From positions 34,648-98,647 of the forward strand of contig NZ_FOXE01000012.1 in the NCBI RefSeq assembly GCF_900115635.1: a stretch of DNA of 64,000 bases, in the 5' to 3' direction. Position numbers and translations under genes: made by a program. The notes beneath the pieces were generated by a model that was given only the letters and a program-made list of their open reading frames with translations, searched no databases and was not told the origin of the DNA. The number at the start of each line of letters is the position of its first letter. The first letter of the stretch is position 1. The stretch comes from Oscillibacter sp. PC13 (GTDB lineage Bacteria > Bacillota > Clostridia > Oscillospirales > Oscillospiraceae). Below are positions 35,928-44,893 of this stretch, one piece after another.

Positions 35928-36668
35928 ATGAACCGGCGGGAATTCTGCAGCCAGGTGCTGCAATCTATGCACCGGCTGACCAGAAGAGAAGAGGAGGCTG
36001 TCCGGCAGGAATTGGAGGGCCATCTGGAGGACCACATCTGTGCCCTGATGGAATTGGGCTATGACGAGGCCTTGGCAGAAGAGCGCTCTGTCACCGTTAT
36101 GGGGGACCCGGCAGAGATCGGCCGGGCCATGGACCGGCAGTACCCGCCCTTCTGGCTGGCCGTCAAGCGGGTGGTCATGGCTCTGACGCTGGTGGCTGTA
36201 CTTCTGGTGGGAATGCCGCTCTGCCAGACGCTGGACAACACTGCGGAAAATCTGAGGGCCTGCTTCTGCCCGGAAAAGCTGGCGGTTGTCCGGGATTTCA
36301 ACGACCAGCTTGGGGCGGTGGAGGAGCTGGATTTGCAGGTGGAGTGCGGCGATGTGACGGTGCGGGTCTATCAGGTGGGCCTGGAGAATCCGACAGGAGG
36401 CGGCATGGCCTATCTGGCCATAAGCGCTTGGGACAGACGTTTCTTCGCAGAGCAGGTGCCGGGGGATGCGACTGCCGCATTTCTGTGGAACCGATTGGAA
36501 CTCGTCACTTCTTCGGAGATGAAGCCCGTGGGCGGACATGGCTGGAAGTGGGCTTACATCTATGAGATTCCGGTCAATTACGGCGACAGCGTTCAAATGA
36601 CATACGACCGGTACGGAAAGAAATTTGACCTGACGGTGGAGCTGCCCTGGGAGGTGCGTGGAGAATGA
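35928..36668 (+). CDS. HAAS/DUF1700-type membrane protein, PadR partner
   Basis: Protein of 246 residues. The N-terminal HAAS-like domain is RREEEAVRQELEGHLEDHICALMELGYDEALAEERSVTVMGDPAEIGRAMDR (residues 18-70), one membrane helix is at about 80-98, and an extracellular domain of about 145 residues follows. HAAS proteins are usually encoded after PadR regulators and are thought to sense or regulate at the membrane. It overlaps the next gene by ATGA, which suggests that the two work together. Confidence 0.8.
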   Translation: MNRREFCSQVLQSMHRLTRREEEAVRQELEGHLEDHICALMELGYDEALAEERSVTVMGDPAEIGRAMDRQYPPFWLAVKRVVMALTLVAVLLVGMPLCQTLDNTAENLRACFCPEKLAVVRDFNDQLGAVEELDLQVECGDVTVRVYQVGLENPTGGGMAYLAISAWDRRFFAEQVPGDATAAFLWNRLELVTSSEMKPVGGHGWKWAYIYEIPVNYGDSVQMTYDRYGKKFDLTVELPWEVRGE

Positions 36669-37324
36669 AATGGAGACGGAAGAAACGCATTCCTACCCGT
36701 CGGCGGCTGACCATGCGATGGATGGCGGCACTGCTGCTGTTGATTTTAGTCAGCCACGCGCTGGGGGTCTACTGTCTGACGCCGGAACGGGTCCTGCGGA
36801 TCCTGGAACGGGAGCAGAATACCGGTGACACGGTGTTTTTGGCAGAAACAGATGTACCGGATGATGAGGGGAACAGCCGTCTGCGGCTCTCCGGAGGGGA
36901 GAATGCGGTCATTCTTGCCCGCTATGCATGGTCGTGGAAGCACGGGTGGTACACCAATCTGGCAAAGTATGCGGAGCGGCGGCAGGAGAAGCCCTTCTCG
37001 GCGGCGGTCTGCCGCATTCGCTCCGATTACGACCCGGACAAGGGGCAGACAACGGATACCTACTGCGTTTTTGGCTGTGTGGAAGACCCGGGAGTGACGG
37101 AGCTGGTGGTTCAGTTTCACGCACTGGAAGGCGGCTTTGACCAGACGGTGCGCCTGACGGCGGCGGACTGGATTTTGGACGGGACAGGGAACCGTTTTTT
37201 CCTCTGCGTCCTGCTGCCGGAGACGGACAACTGGAGCAGAGCATGCAGTGTCACCGGTTATTTTGCCGACGGCGCCAGCACGGGAACATTGGAGCTGATG
37301 GGCGCAGAGCCGCGCTGGGAATGA
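36665..37324 (+). CDS. Membrane-anchored extracellular protein of unknown function
   Basis: Protein of 219 residues: a very basic start (MKWRRKKRIPTRRRLTMRW), one membrane anchor (about 20-37), then an extracellular domain of about 180 residues with cysteines at intervals. No domain is recognised. Its ATG overlaps the stop of the HAAS-type gene, and the PadR promoter drives all three. It probably forms part of a PadR-controlled envelope response. Confidence 0.75.
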   Translation: MKWRRKKRIPTRRRLTMRWMAALLLLILVSHALGVYCLTPERVLRILEREQNTGDTVFLAETDVPDDEGNSRLRLSGGENAVILARYAWSWKHGWYTNLAKYAERRQEKPFSAAVCRIRSDYDPDKGQTTDTYCVFGCVEDPGVTELVVQFHALEGGFDQTVRLTAADWILDGTGNRFFLCVLLPETDNWSRACSVTGYFADGASTGTLELMGAEPRWE

Positions 37325-37355
37325 ACGCGGCACGGCAAGCCGGCAGTTCAAAATA

Positions 37356-37389
37356 AAAGAGACTGTACCAGAGCGGATACAGTCTCTTT
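37356..37389. terminator. Bidirectional terminator between convergent operons
   Basis: AAAGAGACTGTA pairs with TACAGTCTCTTT, giving a T run on both strands. It separates the PadR operon (plus) from the oxidoreductase operon (minus). Confidence 0.85.
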
Positions 37390-37391
37390 GC

Positions 37392-38432
37392 TTATTCTTG
37401 CAGATGGTGCAGCAAATTGGCTGCGAATGCCTCCAGCCGTGCGTCAATTCCCGGCAGAGCCAGGGCGGTGCCCGCGTCGTTGGCGGTCGCCAGCAGACAG
37501 AACCGGGAGGGCAGCCAAAAGCCCTTGTTCATATTCAGGGCGGAAACCAGCTGGCTTGCCACGATATCTCCGCCGGAATAACCGGACACCACGATGCCGA
37601 ATACGGCCTTGCCCGTGAAGGGGGCGGTGCGGTACAGGGCGGTCAGCCGGTTGATGGCGGCGGTCAGATTGGCGGAGAGAGCATCGTTGTAGTTGGGGCA
37701 CAGCAGCACCACCGCGTCTGCCTCACGGATGGCGGGATAGACCTCCTGCACCATGACGCCGCCATAAAAGCAGTCTCCCTGCTCGCCATAATGGAGACAC
37801 ATGGTATAGGGGCAGCCGGAGCAGTCCTCCAGCGTGCCGTTTCGCAGTCCGATTTCCGTAATGGAGCAGGTGTTCTCCAGCTGCTTGCGCACCCGGCTCC
37901 ACAGGGCCAGAGTGTTGGAGGTTTTGTGGTTGGAGGCGTGGAGCACCAGGAGCTTGGGCCGGGAATGCCGGGGAGGGGAGAAGTCCAGAATGCGCCGAAC
38001 CAGGTCCGCGGAAGCCAGGTCCGCGGCCTCTGACAGCCCGCAGCCCGCGTTTTTTGCCTGCACAGTAAAGTTTTGCAGAGTTCCCGTGCACTCCACCAGC
38101 GGGCGGCCGGGAAACCGACAGCCCGCGAGATTTGCCGCAAGCACCAGCTCCCGGCCAATGGCCTTGGTGTACAGATCTCCGGCGCCGTCGATCAGGATGC
38201 CGCCAACGCTCCCGGCAAGGCACCCGGGGTGTGCCCGCAAAAAGGCCAGCAGATCATAAAACCCATGGCTGACGCCGCTCTCCGGCAGGGAGACGGCAAA
38301 GAAAAGGCGGCGCTCCGCCAGCGGATCCGTCAGCCAGGAGACCCGCTGAAAAGCGTGCCCGGCCAGCGCGGCGGAGAGAAGGCGCTCAAAACGTTCTCCG
38401 GCGGGGGAGCCGGGGCAGATCACAGTCAGCAT
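37392..38432 (-). CDS. Flavodoxin-fold NAD(P)H-dependent oxidoreductase with extra N-terminal domain
   Basis: Protein of 346 residues. The C-terminal half (about 165-346) is an FMN-binding NADPH-dependent reductase fold: PKLLVLHASNHKTSNTLALW (phosphate loop near 166), the cysteine cluster CSGCPYTMCLHYGEQGDC near 208-226, ADAVVLLCPNYNDALSANLTAAINRLT and GIVVSGYSGGD. The N-terminal 160 residues have no recognised domain, though GILIDGAGDLYTKAIGRELVLAAN resembles a nucleotide- or cofactor-binding region. Start at 38432 with AGGTGAT. Last gene of the three-gene set with the 1607-residue protein. Confidence 0.8.
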   Translation of the reverse strand: MLTVICPGSPAGERFERLLSAALAGHAFQRVSWLTDPLAERRLFFAVSLPESGVSHGFYDLLAFLRAHPGCLAGSVGGILIDGAGDLYTKAIGRELVLAANLAGCRFPGRPLVECTGTLQNFTVQAKNAGCGLSEAADLASADLVRRILDFSPPRHSRPKLLVLHASNHKTSNTLALWSRVRKQLENTCSITEIGLRNGTLEDCSGCPYTMCLHYGEQGDCFYGGVMVQEVYPAIREADAVVLLCPNYNDALSANLTAAINRLTALYRTAPFTGKAVFGIVVSGYSGGDIVASQLVSALNMNKGFWLPSRFCLLATANDAGTALALPGIDARLEAFAANLLHHLQE

Positions 38433-38534
38433 GGAATCACCTCTCCTCTTTGTCATTTACTCCGTTTTTCCTGAAGTACGATTCTGGCAGGCACGGCGCC
38501 AGTCAATCCTGGGAATTGTGGGCGGCCGCCTTCG

Positions 38535-39782
38535 TCAGATAATTGCCCTCAGCAACGTCTCCGTCTCCTGAAGGCGGGCGAACAGCGCGTCCGGCAGAGA
38601 GGCGGTTTCCAGTTCCAGACCGGCGGGAGTGAAGCGGTTTCGGACGCCGAACCACACATCTCCCAGGCAGACAGAGCTGCAGTGCCACTGTCCCCGCAGC
38701 GTCAGCAGCAGCTGCAATGCCCCGGAGGACAGCGCCGGAGCCACATATGGCTTGAAACCGAGTTCCCGGATCCGCAGATTGGCCTCCAGAACCTGCTGCG
38801 TCAACTCCTGGGAAAGCGCGTCATCGTAGTGGGCAATGGAGTTGGCAATGACCAGGCCCTGGCCATGGGGACCAAAGCTGCGGCCTTCTTCCAAAAAGGA
38901 GCGGAACCGGGAATCCTGTTTTGCAATATATGCTGCCCTGGCGTTCATCACGCCAAGACCGAAACCCTGAATCTGCTCCGGCCGCAGACCGCCGCCGTCC
39001 CATATGCCGTCCGGCCCCATATTGGAAGCGAGATAGGCGGCCTTACACAGGGGGTCTACCGGATCCGAGAGAATGGCAAACAGCCCCCGAAATGCGGAAG
39101 AACGCGCCTGCCGGGCATAGGCCTCTATAATGGTGCGGTTGGCGTCAAACTGGGTCATCCGCACATCCCGGATGCCGCTGCCAACCGGAGGAATACTGCG
39201 GGTGGCGGAAAAAATGACAACATCACAGTCAAACAGGCGCTCGGGAGGGATGGGTTCCACCGGAGGCAGCGATTCATAGTCCCATGGCCAGGAAACCTGC
39301 CCCATTTCGGCAGCCCAGCGAGCCACAGTATGTTCGCTGAGATCGCAGATACCGATATGCTCAATACAGTCACGGCCAAGCAGCTTTAGGGCAGTCAGCA
39401 AAGTCCCCCCCACATCACCCACTGCCAGCAGATTCACCCGGCACTTCGCAGCGTGCGTGCCGGGCGGCTCCAAAATACTCTGCCACTTAGGATGCTGTAT
39501 ATTGACTGCCCGAAGAGTCCGGGTACTAATCCGGCGTTGGATGCGCCGGGACAGCGTTGGAATTTCAACAGACATCCGGTTCGGGTCCAGCCAAGTGACA
39601 TCCTCCTCCGCAGCAGTCAGCTGCCGGGAAGATGAGACGCAATAGGCTGCCAGACTGTGCTGCGGATCCCGGGATACCAGAAAGACCACGGGTACCTGGG
39701 CAGCGGGCATTTCCGCCGCTTCCAGGGGAAGGTTTGGAAGAAGGGAGGCAAAAAGCTGATCGTGATAGCGATAGTAGTACAT
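38535..39782 (-). CDS. Rossmann-fold dehydrogenase-like protein (lactate/malate dehydrogenase-like)
   Basis: Protein of 415 residues. The middle carries a Rossmann motif VNLLAVGDVGGTLLTALKLLG (near 117-137) followed by an acidic strand end HIGICDLSE, then FDCDVVIFSATRSIPP and LFAILSDPVDPLCKAAYL, the order found in lactate/malate dehydrogenases (dinucleotide site, then the SNPVD-like loop). The N-terminal 110 residues and the C-terminal part are unlike the standard enzymes. Start at 39782 with GGGGTG. It lies 151 bases after the giant gene; a redox role is inferred, the substrate is unknown. Confidence 0.7.
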   Translation of the reverse strand: MYYYRYHDQLFASLLPNLPLEAAEMPAAQVPVVFLVSRDPQHSLAAYCVSSSRQLTAAEEDVTWLDPNRMSVEIPTLSRRIQRRISTRTLRAVNIQHPKWQSILEPPGTHAAKCRVNLLAVGDVGGTLLTALKLLGRDCIEHIGICDLSEHTVARWAAEMGQVSWPWDYESLPPVEPIPPERLFDCDVVIFSATRSIPPVGSGIRDVRMTQFDANRTIIEAYARQARSSAFRGLFAILSDPVDPLCKAAYLASNMGPDGIWDGGGLRPEQIQGFGLGVMNARAAYIAKQDSRFRSFLEEGRSFGPHGQGLVIANSIAHYDDALSQELTQQVLEANLRIRELGFKPYVAPALSSGALQLLLTLRGQWHCSSVCLGDVWFGVRNRFTPAGLELETASLPDALFARLQETETLLRAII

Positions 39783-39933
39783 GGACACACCCCGTTTTTT
39801 GATGGCATTAAACAACCAGACGGCCGCGAGGCACCCATACTGTCTGTTGCAATGCGGCAGTGAAGAACCGAGTTGGATCAGAAGAATGGAAAAATACCGG
39901 AGAATATGAAAAGCAAGCCGCTGGAAACTGCGC

Positions 39934-42900
39934 TTATGTCAGCAGATTCTGCATGCGCAACAGCATTTGCAGATCGCTTTCCAAGCAGGACGAGGCCGGG
40001 AGATTGGCGTCATAATGCAGGCAGTTGCCCTTATCCGGGGACAGCGGAAGTATCACCGCCTCGGCAAGACGAGAGAGCGTCAGGTTCCGGGCATAGCGAT
40101 CACGATAGGAAGACTCCAGTGCTATCAGAATATCCCGGGAGTTCTCAATACAAATCCGGGAAAAGCTGAACACGGCATCCCGGTCGCATTCCCGGTAAAA
40201 CCGCGGGAAAGCATACGGTAAAATCAGATTGACTGCCGGCATCAGACCTGGAACGGAGGGAGAGCTGCCGCTTACCGTATCACCGCCGATGAATGGATAC
40301 ATCGTGGATTCCACAAACCAGGCACGCAGGTTTGGAATAAAATAAGCGCAGTCTACAGCCAACCCTTTGTCCGATATCAGATCGCGTCCCCTGCCGGACA
40401 ACAGGCCCACCAGAACACGGTCAATCTCCACGACCTCCTTGCGGAACAGAGGCTCCAACGCCTGAATCCGGTTACCGGAGTGAAGCAGATCGTCTACCAA
40501 TACAACAGGCCTGCGGAAGGAATGGATGGTGCGGACCTGGCTTTCCAGCGGCGCATAACCGGGGAAGGCTTCAATTCCAAAGGACTTGAGATCCGGTGCA
40601 AAGACCTTATCGGTATGAAGCGTTTTGGTAACGGTGTTGGGGATTGCATTGCCACGAAGAATTTTACCAAAGGGGACGCACATCTTCGGACCCAGCACGC
40701 GGGGATGAGTGGGTTCTGCCGGGACACCGTTAAGATCTACAATCTTCCGCACCAGGCGGTGATAGATTACCTCGGCGTTCAAAGACAGGACCAGAGAGCC
40801 GGGATATAGGCCGCAGATAGCCCGCTGAATGCGGGAATGCGCTGTTTCCGTGGCACGAAGAACCCGCCGGTCAGAGGAGAACGGCTCCTTTAAGGTGGTG
40901 GAGATGTTTTGAATCAACACGGCCGGAGATCGCATGTCCACCAGCAGTAGGGAATGGGAGCCGCTGACGCCTCCGGTACCGATAAAGCCCTGCCGTTCCA
41001 AAAGGTCCAGAATTTTGGGGGGCGAGTGAAGGGAGGTCGGGTACCAGACAGCATAGCTGCAGTCCTCGTCCATGGCGCGGGACAAGGCCTCTGTTAAAAG
41101 GAGCTGCCCCACATCATAATTTCCGCCGGGAAAACGGACAATATGGAGGCCGGTTAAAAGCTGAATGCGGCCTGCGGTATGCCGGCGAATTTCATTGGCT
41201 AATTGAGCGTTTCCCAAGGCTTCATACAGCCCGCCAGAATTCACCGTCCGCATGGTCAAAAAGCCAAGTAACCGCGGACGGGCTCCCAGATCCCGCAGAA
41301 CCAGGATGCCGTCCCGGCGGTCTATGCTGGGGGCGGGATGCCCGCTTCGGGCAACGGCCTCTGCCAATTCCCGCTGCAGCGATTCCTCGGGTGCCTCTGT
41401 ATAGGAAAAATCCAGATAACTGACCCGGAGCAGCTGTTTGTACTGGGGCTCACGGAGGTAGAGGCTGTTTCGGTAAATAAAATTCTGCACGGCGGGGTCG
41501 ATGAGGTTCGAGATATCCCGCCCCAAGTCAATATTCTCCCGAATCCGGGTGGAACTGATGTCCTCCAGATAGGTTGGCAGCTGCAGTTGGAGAACCTTTC
41601 CGGTGATACAGGAGAGATCCACTGGGATTTCCCGCCCGTCGGCGTCGCTGGAGCGCCGGAAGACGATGTGATTGAGATGGTGGACGGATCCTTCCGAAGG
41701 GGCTGTCCGGTAGGAGGAGGCGTTGGACACAACATCCGATCCCACCACCAGATACAGTGACCGGCCTGCAAATACACGTTGCAGACGCTCCAGATCATCC
41801 GGGGTTGCCAGGTTGACGGGCAAATCATGAGGGAATAGATAGACGTCGAACTCATCGGCCACGGACATGCTGGCAATCTGCCTGCGGAGAAGAGAGGGCT
41901 GCGCTTTTTTAGACCAGGAAAATTCGTCGATGGCAAGCTGTACCTCAAAGCCCAGATCTCTGATTTTCCTTACAATGCCCTTGTGGCTGAGAGAAAAGGG
42001 ATCAAAGGTTCCTGGAAAAAAAGCCACCTGCTCCCGCGTTTCAAACTGGAAGGGGCCGCTCTCAATTTTGTGCTGAACGATAAAGCGGTAAATGTGGCTG
42101 AGTGCAGCGGCAGTATAAAAAAAGGTCAGCTCTTTTTCCGACTGCTCCCCAATTAGAAACAGAATCTTTTTCGCGGTCAGGGTAAAAAGGGAGGTTTTGT
42201 CCTCATAGGACAGAATATCGGAGGCAAAGAGATCCTCCCCCAGTATCCGCAGGGCCTCCTGCAGCACGGAATCCCGACAGGAGGCCAGTCCCTTCAGCAG
42301 GAGCCCCGCCATCTGACGCCGCCGCCGCTCCAGCGTGGCCGTCGGCTCCTGAAAGCGGGGACCATAGACGGCGTAGGACTCCAGCATAGCACCGACTGTA
42401 GAGAGCGCAGCCGCTACCACATTGTTGTTGACGGAGGGGAGCAGCTGCAGCATTTGATCAACTACTTCGTCCAGTTCACGCGGTGTCAGCCACAGGACAA
42501 AGCGGCCCAAATACTTGGGGATATACTGTGAGATCTCAGCTTGGCCGGTTTCCAGCGCCTTGGATAATTCCACGGCAATTTCATTCCGATGGCCCGGTGT
42601 CAGAAGCGGGGCGATGGAGAGCAGCGCCTCGCCTGCCATGCGCCGAACCACGATGTTTTCACTGACTTTAATCAAGTTGGAAAAGTGGGTGGCAATATGA
42701 AGCATATTGGAACGATTGCCCTGCTCTGCCTGATACAGCAGATACTCTACGCCCACAGCTTTTAAAATCCAAGGTGTGGCAGTTTTCAAGTTTTCCAGGA
42801 AAACGTTGCTGATGGCTTCGGGGGAAGCCAGGAGAGATTCTTGCTCTGCAGCATCCAAGGCAAGTGCATGCCGCAGCTGCATCTGTAAAAACAGCAAGGG

Positions 42901-44757
42901 AATGCTGTCCCCACAGCCATTGCCCTCCACGGCTGAGAGAATAATCTGATACGATGGGGAAGAAGGCGACAGAGCCGACAGCAGGTGGCGGAATAACCGC
43001 AGTGCAGCCGCCTGTTGGGACAGATCACCGTGGGAGAGCCACCAGGCGGCAAAGCCCGACAGTTGGACAAGATCTTCCGGTAATACCCGGTTCAGCGGCA
43101 AATTCAATACAGCATCCAGCAGTGCAAAGGCGGCGTCGGGATCCGTTTCCTCAGGCTTTTGATAGTGGCGGAACAGCTCGCCGGCAAAGCGGGAGACGTC
43201 TGACTTGGAAGACGCCTCCAGAAGAGCATCCACCACTGTTTTGGCCTGGTAGCGGATCATGCTGGTCTGCCGGGCTGTCAGGCGGCGATCCGGGTGGATG
43301 AACTTTTCCAGGTATTCTGCCCACAGCTCAAAGGGTCGGTTCTCCTCTGGCGCGGGGGCAATCCCGGCAGGCAGTTCCTTCTGATAGCCGGAGTGAAATC
43401 CAGCCAGAATCCTGCCAATCAAAGAGGCGGCCTGCCGGCGAATATCACCGTCCAGCAGTAAAAGCAGATCATACAAAAACTCCAGTGTTTGTTCCTTTTG
43501 CGCGGTGTTCCAGTACGTAAAGTACTCTTCAAAAATCGACACGTAAGCCCGCAAGCGGGCACTGTCCTTTTCGCTTCTGGCGGCCTCTAGAATTCCGGCA
43601 AACAGCTGCTCGTGTCCCAGACGATGCATCAGGCGGATGTTGTGATCCACCGCTGTGCGGCGCAAGGCTACCACGACATCGTCCGGGCACAGCAGCGCCG
43701 CATTTTGCCGTGGGAGAGGAGGCCCACCCGCTGTTTTCAAAGTTGTGTCCACTCCGAAGAGCAGCAGGTACTCTTCAAAATCGTGGAGCTTGGCATAGAC
43801 ATAGCGATACCGTTTCCGTTTGGCATCGTCCACGTAATCGAGCTTGCTTAAAATGACATCAAATGCCTCCTGCAGGGAATAGAGCTTGGCAATCTCGTTG
43901 CCGCCCTCATCCCGGGACTGCTTGACTCGAAAGTCAGCATATACCAGGACCAGAGACTCAGAGGAGAGGTTCTCAATTTCCAAATCCCACACCGAGTGGT
44001 TGGCAGCGATATGGCCAATGGTGGGGAGATCCCGCTGGGCAAACCAGAGATTGGTATAATAATAGTGAAGGTAGGGGACCCGCTCTCCCTGTTTGCAGCC
44101 GAACTTGCCCAGATCGTGACCGGCGGCGGCAGCGGAGATCAGCGCCAAGTCAATCAGCCCGCCATTTGCGTGAAACGCGCGGGAAATCGTCATGGCCACA
44201 TGGTGGACGCCGGCAATATGCTCTAACGTTCGGTAAGGGGTAATTTCCCGGCCGATCCGAAGCAATTCATAGATATATTCCTCCCGGAATCGTGTTTGAA
44301 ACTGCCGATATTCCTCCTTTGCACCGCTCTGCTGCAGTTCAGCTTCTGTACAGAAGGCGAAATCCAGCCAAGGGTCAAAGGGCAGCAAATGCCGCTCCAG
44401 AGAAAACAGCTCCTGAAGAAACTGCAAAAAGCATAAAGCGCCGTCCCATTGGGCAGACGTGTGCGTATGGTCAGCAGCTGGAAATAAAAGGGCAGATGCA
44501 ACCTGGTAAACATAGGGGAGCCACCCCTCTTTCGGTTCCGGCGCCAATTGATCCAGCAGCGGCCGGAAGGCGTCGAGCACGGCGCTGCAGGAGAGCCTGC
44601 CGCGGATTGGCAGCAATGGGGCCAACAGTGCCTGCCAGTCCGCCCCATTAAACAGGCGGGCTGCACTGCGCTGCCCCATTCCCAGCTTCCGCAAAAATGC
44701 CGGGGCCTGAAAAGATTCTGAAATCCGCAAATAAGTCTGGGCTGTCTGCTTTTCCAT
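39934..44757 (-). CDS. Giant multidomain protein: HD hydrolase, helical repeats, nucleotidyltransferase-like, acetyltransferase-like, phosphoribosyltransferase-like
   Basis: Single uninterrupted frame of 1607 residues. (1) About 150-330: HD-type phosphohydrolase (H180, HDLGK with H214-D215, D275). (2) About 380-890: helical repeat region of HEAT/armadillo character. (3) About 908-1110: cytidylyltransferase/NadD-like Rossmann domain with FFPGTFDPFSLSHKG (913-927) and ISSTRIREN (1067-1075); the first His of the HxGH motif is Ser922. (4) About 1110-1285: GNAT-like stretch (FPGGNYDVGQLLLTEALSRAM, LLERQGFIG). (5) About 1290-1500: phosphoribosyltransferase-like with VVLVDDLLHSGNR (1418-1430). Cytoplasmic, no membrane segments. 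NadD-like and HD (YqeK) enzymes are neighbours in many Firmicutes, so nucleotide or NAD-related chemistry is a reasonable guess, no more. First gene of a probable three-gene operon. Confidence 0.85.
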   Translation of the reverse strand: MEKQTAQTYLRISESFQAPAFLRKLGMGQRSAARLFNGADWQALLAPLLPIRGRLSCSAVLDAFRPLLDQLAPEPKEGWLPYVYQVASALLFPAADHTHTSAQWDGALCFLQFLQELFSLERHLLPFDPWLDFAFCTEAELQQSGAKEEYRQFQTRFREEYIYELLRIGREITPYRTLEHIAGVHHVAMTISRAFHANGGLIDLALISAAAAGHDLGKFGCKQGERVPYLHYYYTNLWFAQRDLPTIGHIAANHSVWDLEIENLSSESLVLVYADFRVKQSRDEGGNEIAKLYSLQEAFDVILSKLDYVDDAKRKRYRYVYAKLHDFEEYLLLFGVDTTLKTAGGPPLPRQNAALLCPDDVVVALRRTAVDHNIRLMHRLGHEQLFAGILEAARSEKDSARLRAYVSIFEEYFTYWNTAQKEQTLEFLYDLLLLLDGDIRRQAASLIGRILAGFHSGYQKELPAGIAPAPEENRPFELWAEYLEKFIHPDRRLTARQTSMIRYQAKTVVDALLEASSKSDVSRFAGELFRHYQKPEETDPDAAFALLDAVLNLPLNRVLPEDLVQLSGFAAWWLSHGDLSQQAAALRLFRHLLSALSPSSPSYQIILSAVEGNGCGDSIPLLFLQMQLRHALALDAAEQESLLASPEAISNVFLENLKTATPWILKAVGVEYLLYQAEQGNRSNMLHIATHFSNLIKVSENIVVRRMAGEALLSIAPLLTPGHRNEIAVELSKALETGQAEISQYIPKYLGRFVLWLTPRELDEVVDQMLQLLPSVNNNVVAAALSTVGAMLESYAVYGPRFQEPTATLERRRRQMAGLLLKGLASCRDSVLQEALRILGEDLFASDILSYEDKTSLFTLTAKKILFLIGEQSEKELTFFYTAAALSHIYRFIVQHKIESGPFQFETREQVAFFPGTFDPFSLSHKGIVRKIRDLGFEVQLAIDEFSWSKKAQPSLLRRQIASMSVADEFDVYLFPHDLPVNLATPDDLERLQRVFAGRSLYLVVGSDVVSNASSYRTAPSEGSVHHLNHIVFRRSSDADGREIPVDLSCITGKVLQLQLPTYLEDISSTRIRENIDLGRDISNLIDPAVQNFIYRNSLYLREPQYKQLLRVSYLDFSYTEAPEESLQRELAEAVARSGHPAPSIDRRDGILVLRDLGARPRLLGFLTMRTVNSGGLYEALGNAQLANEIRRHTAGRIQLLTGLHIVRFPGGNYDVGQLLLTEALSRAMDEDCSYAVWYPTSLHSPPKILDLLERQGFIGTGGVSGSHSLLLVDMRSPAVLIQNISTTLKEPFSSDRRVLRATETAHSRIQRAICGLYPGSLVLSLNAEVIYHRLVRKIVDLNGVPAEPTHPRVLGPKMCVPFGKILRGNAIPNTVTKTLHTDKVFAPDLKSFGIEAFPGYAPLESQVRTIHSFRRPVVLVDDLLHSGNRIQALEPLFRKEVVEIDRVLVGLLSGRGRDLISDKGLAVDCAYFIPNLRAWFVESTMYPFIGGDTVSGSSPSVPGLMPAVNLILPYAFPRFYRECDRDAVFSFSRICIENSRDILIALESSYRDRYARNLTLSRLAEAVILPLSPDKGNCLHYDANLPASSCLESDLQMLLRMQNLLT

Positions 44758-44798
44758 AGATGCCTCCCTTTCGTCCGGAGACGGATGCTTTTTCCTTT

Positions 44799-44827
44799 AG
44801 TATACAGCACGGGTTAAAAAGATGAAA
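44799..44827 (-). promoter_or_regulatory. Promoter candidate for the giant-protein operon
   Basis: On the minus strand, TATACT (44799-44804) with a weak TTTCAT -35 (44822-44827) and a 17-base spacer, about 40 bases before the start codon. Confidence 0.5.
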
Positions 44828-44840
44828 GAGAAATCAAAAC

Positions 44841-44875
44841 AAAAAAGACAGGCGGAGCTATCCGCTCCGCCTGTC
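44841..44875 (-). terminator. Terminator of the larA-like gene
   Basis: GACAGGCGGAGC pairs with GCTCCGCCTGTC, followed by TTTTTT on the minus strand, about 19 bases after the stop. Confidence 0.88.
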
Positions 44876-44893
44876 CCATATAAGCGAGATTGC

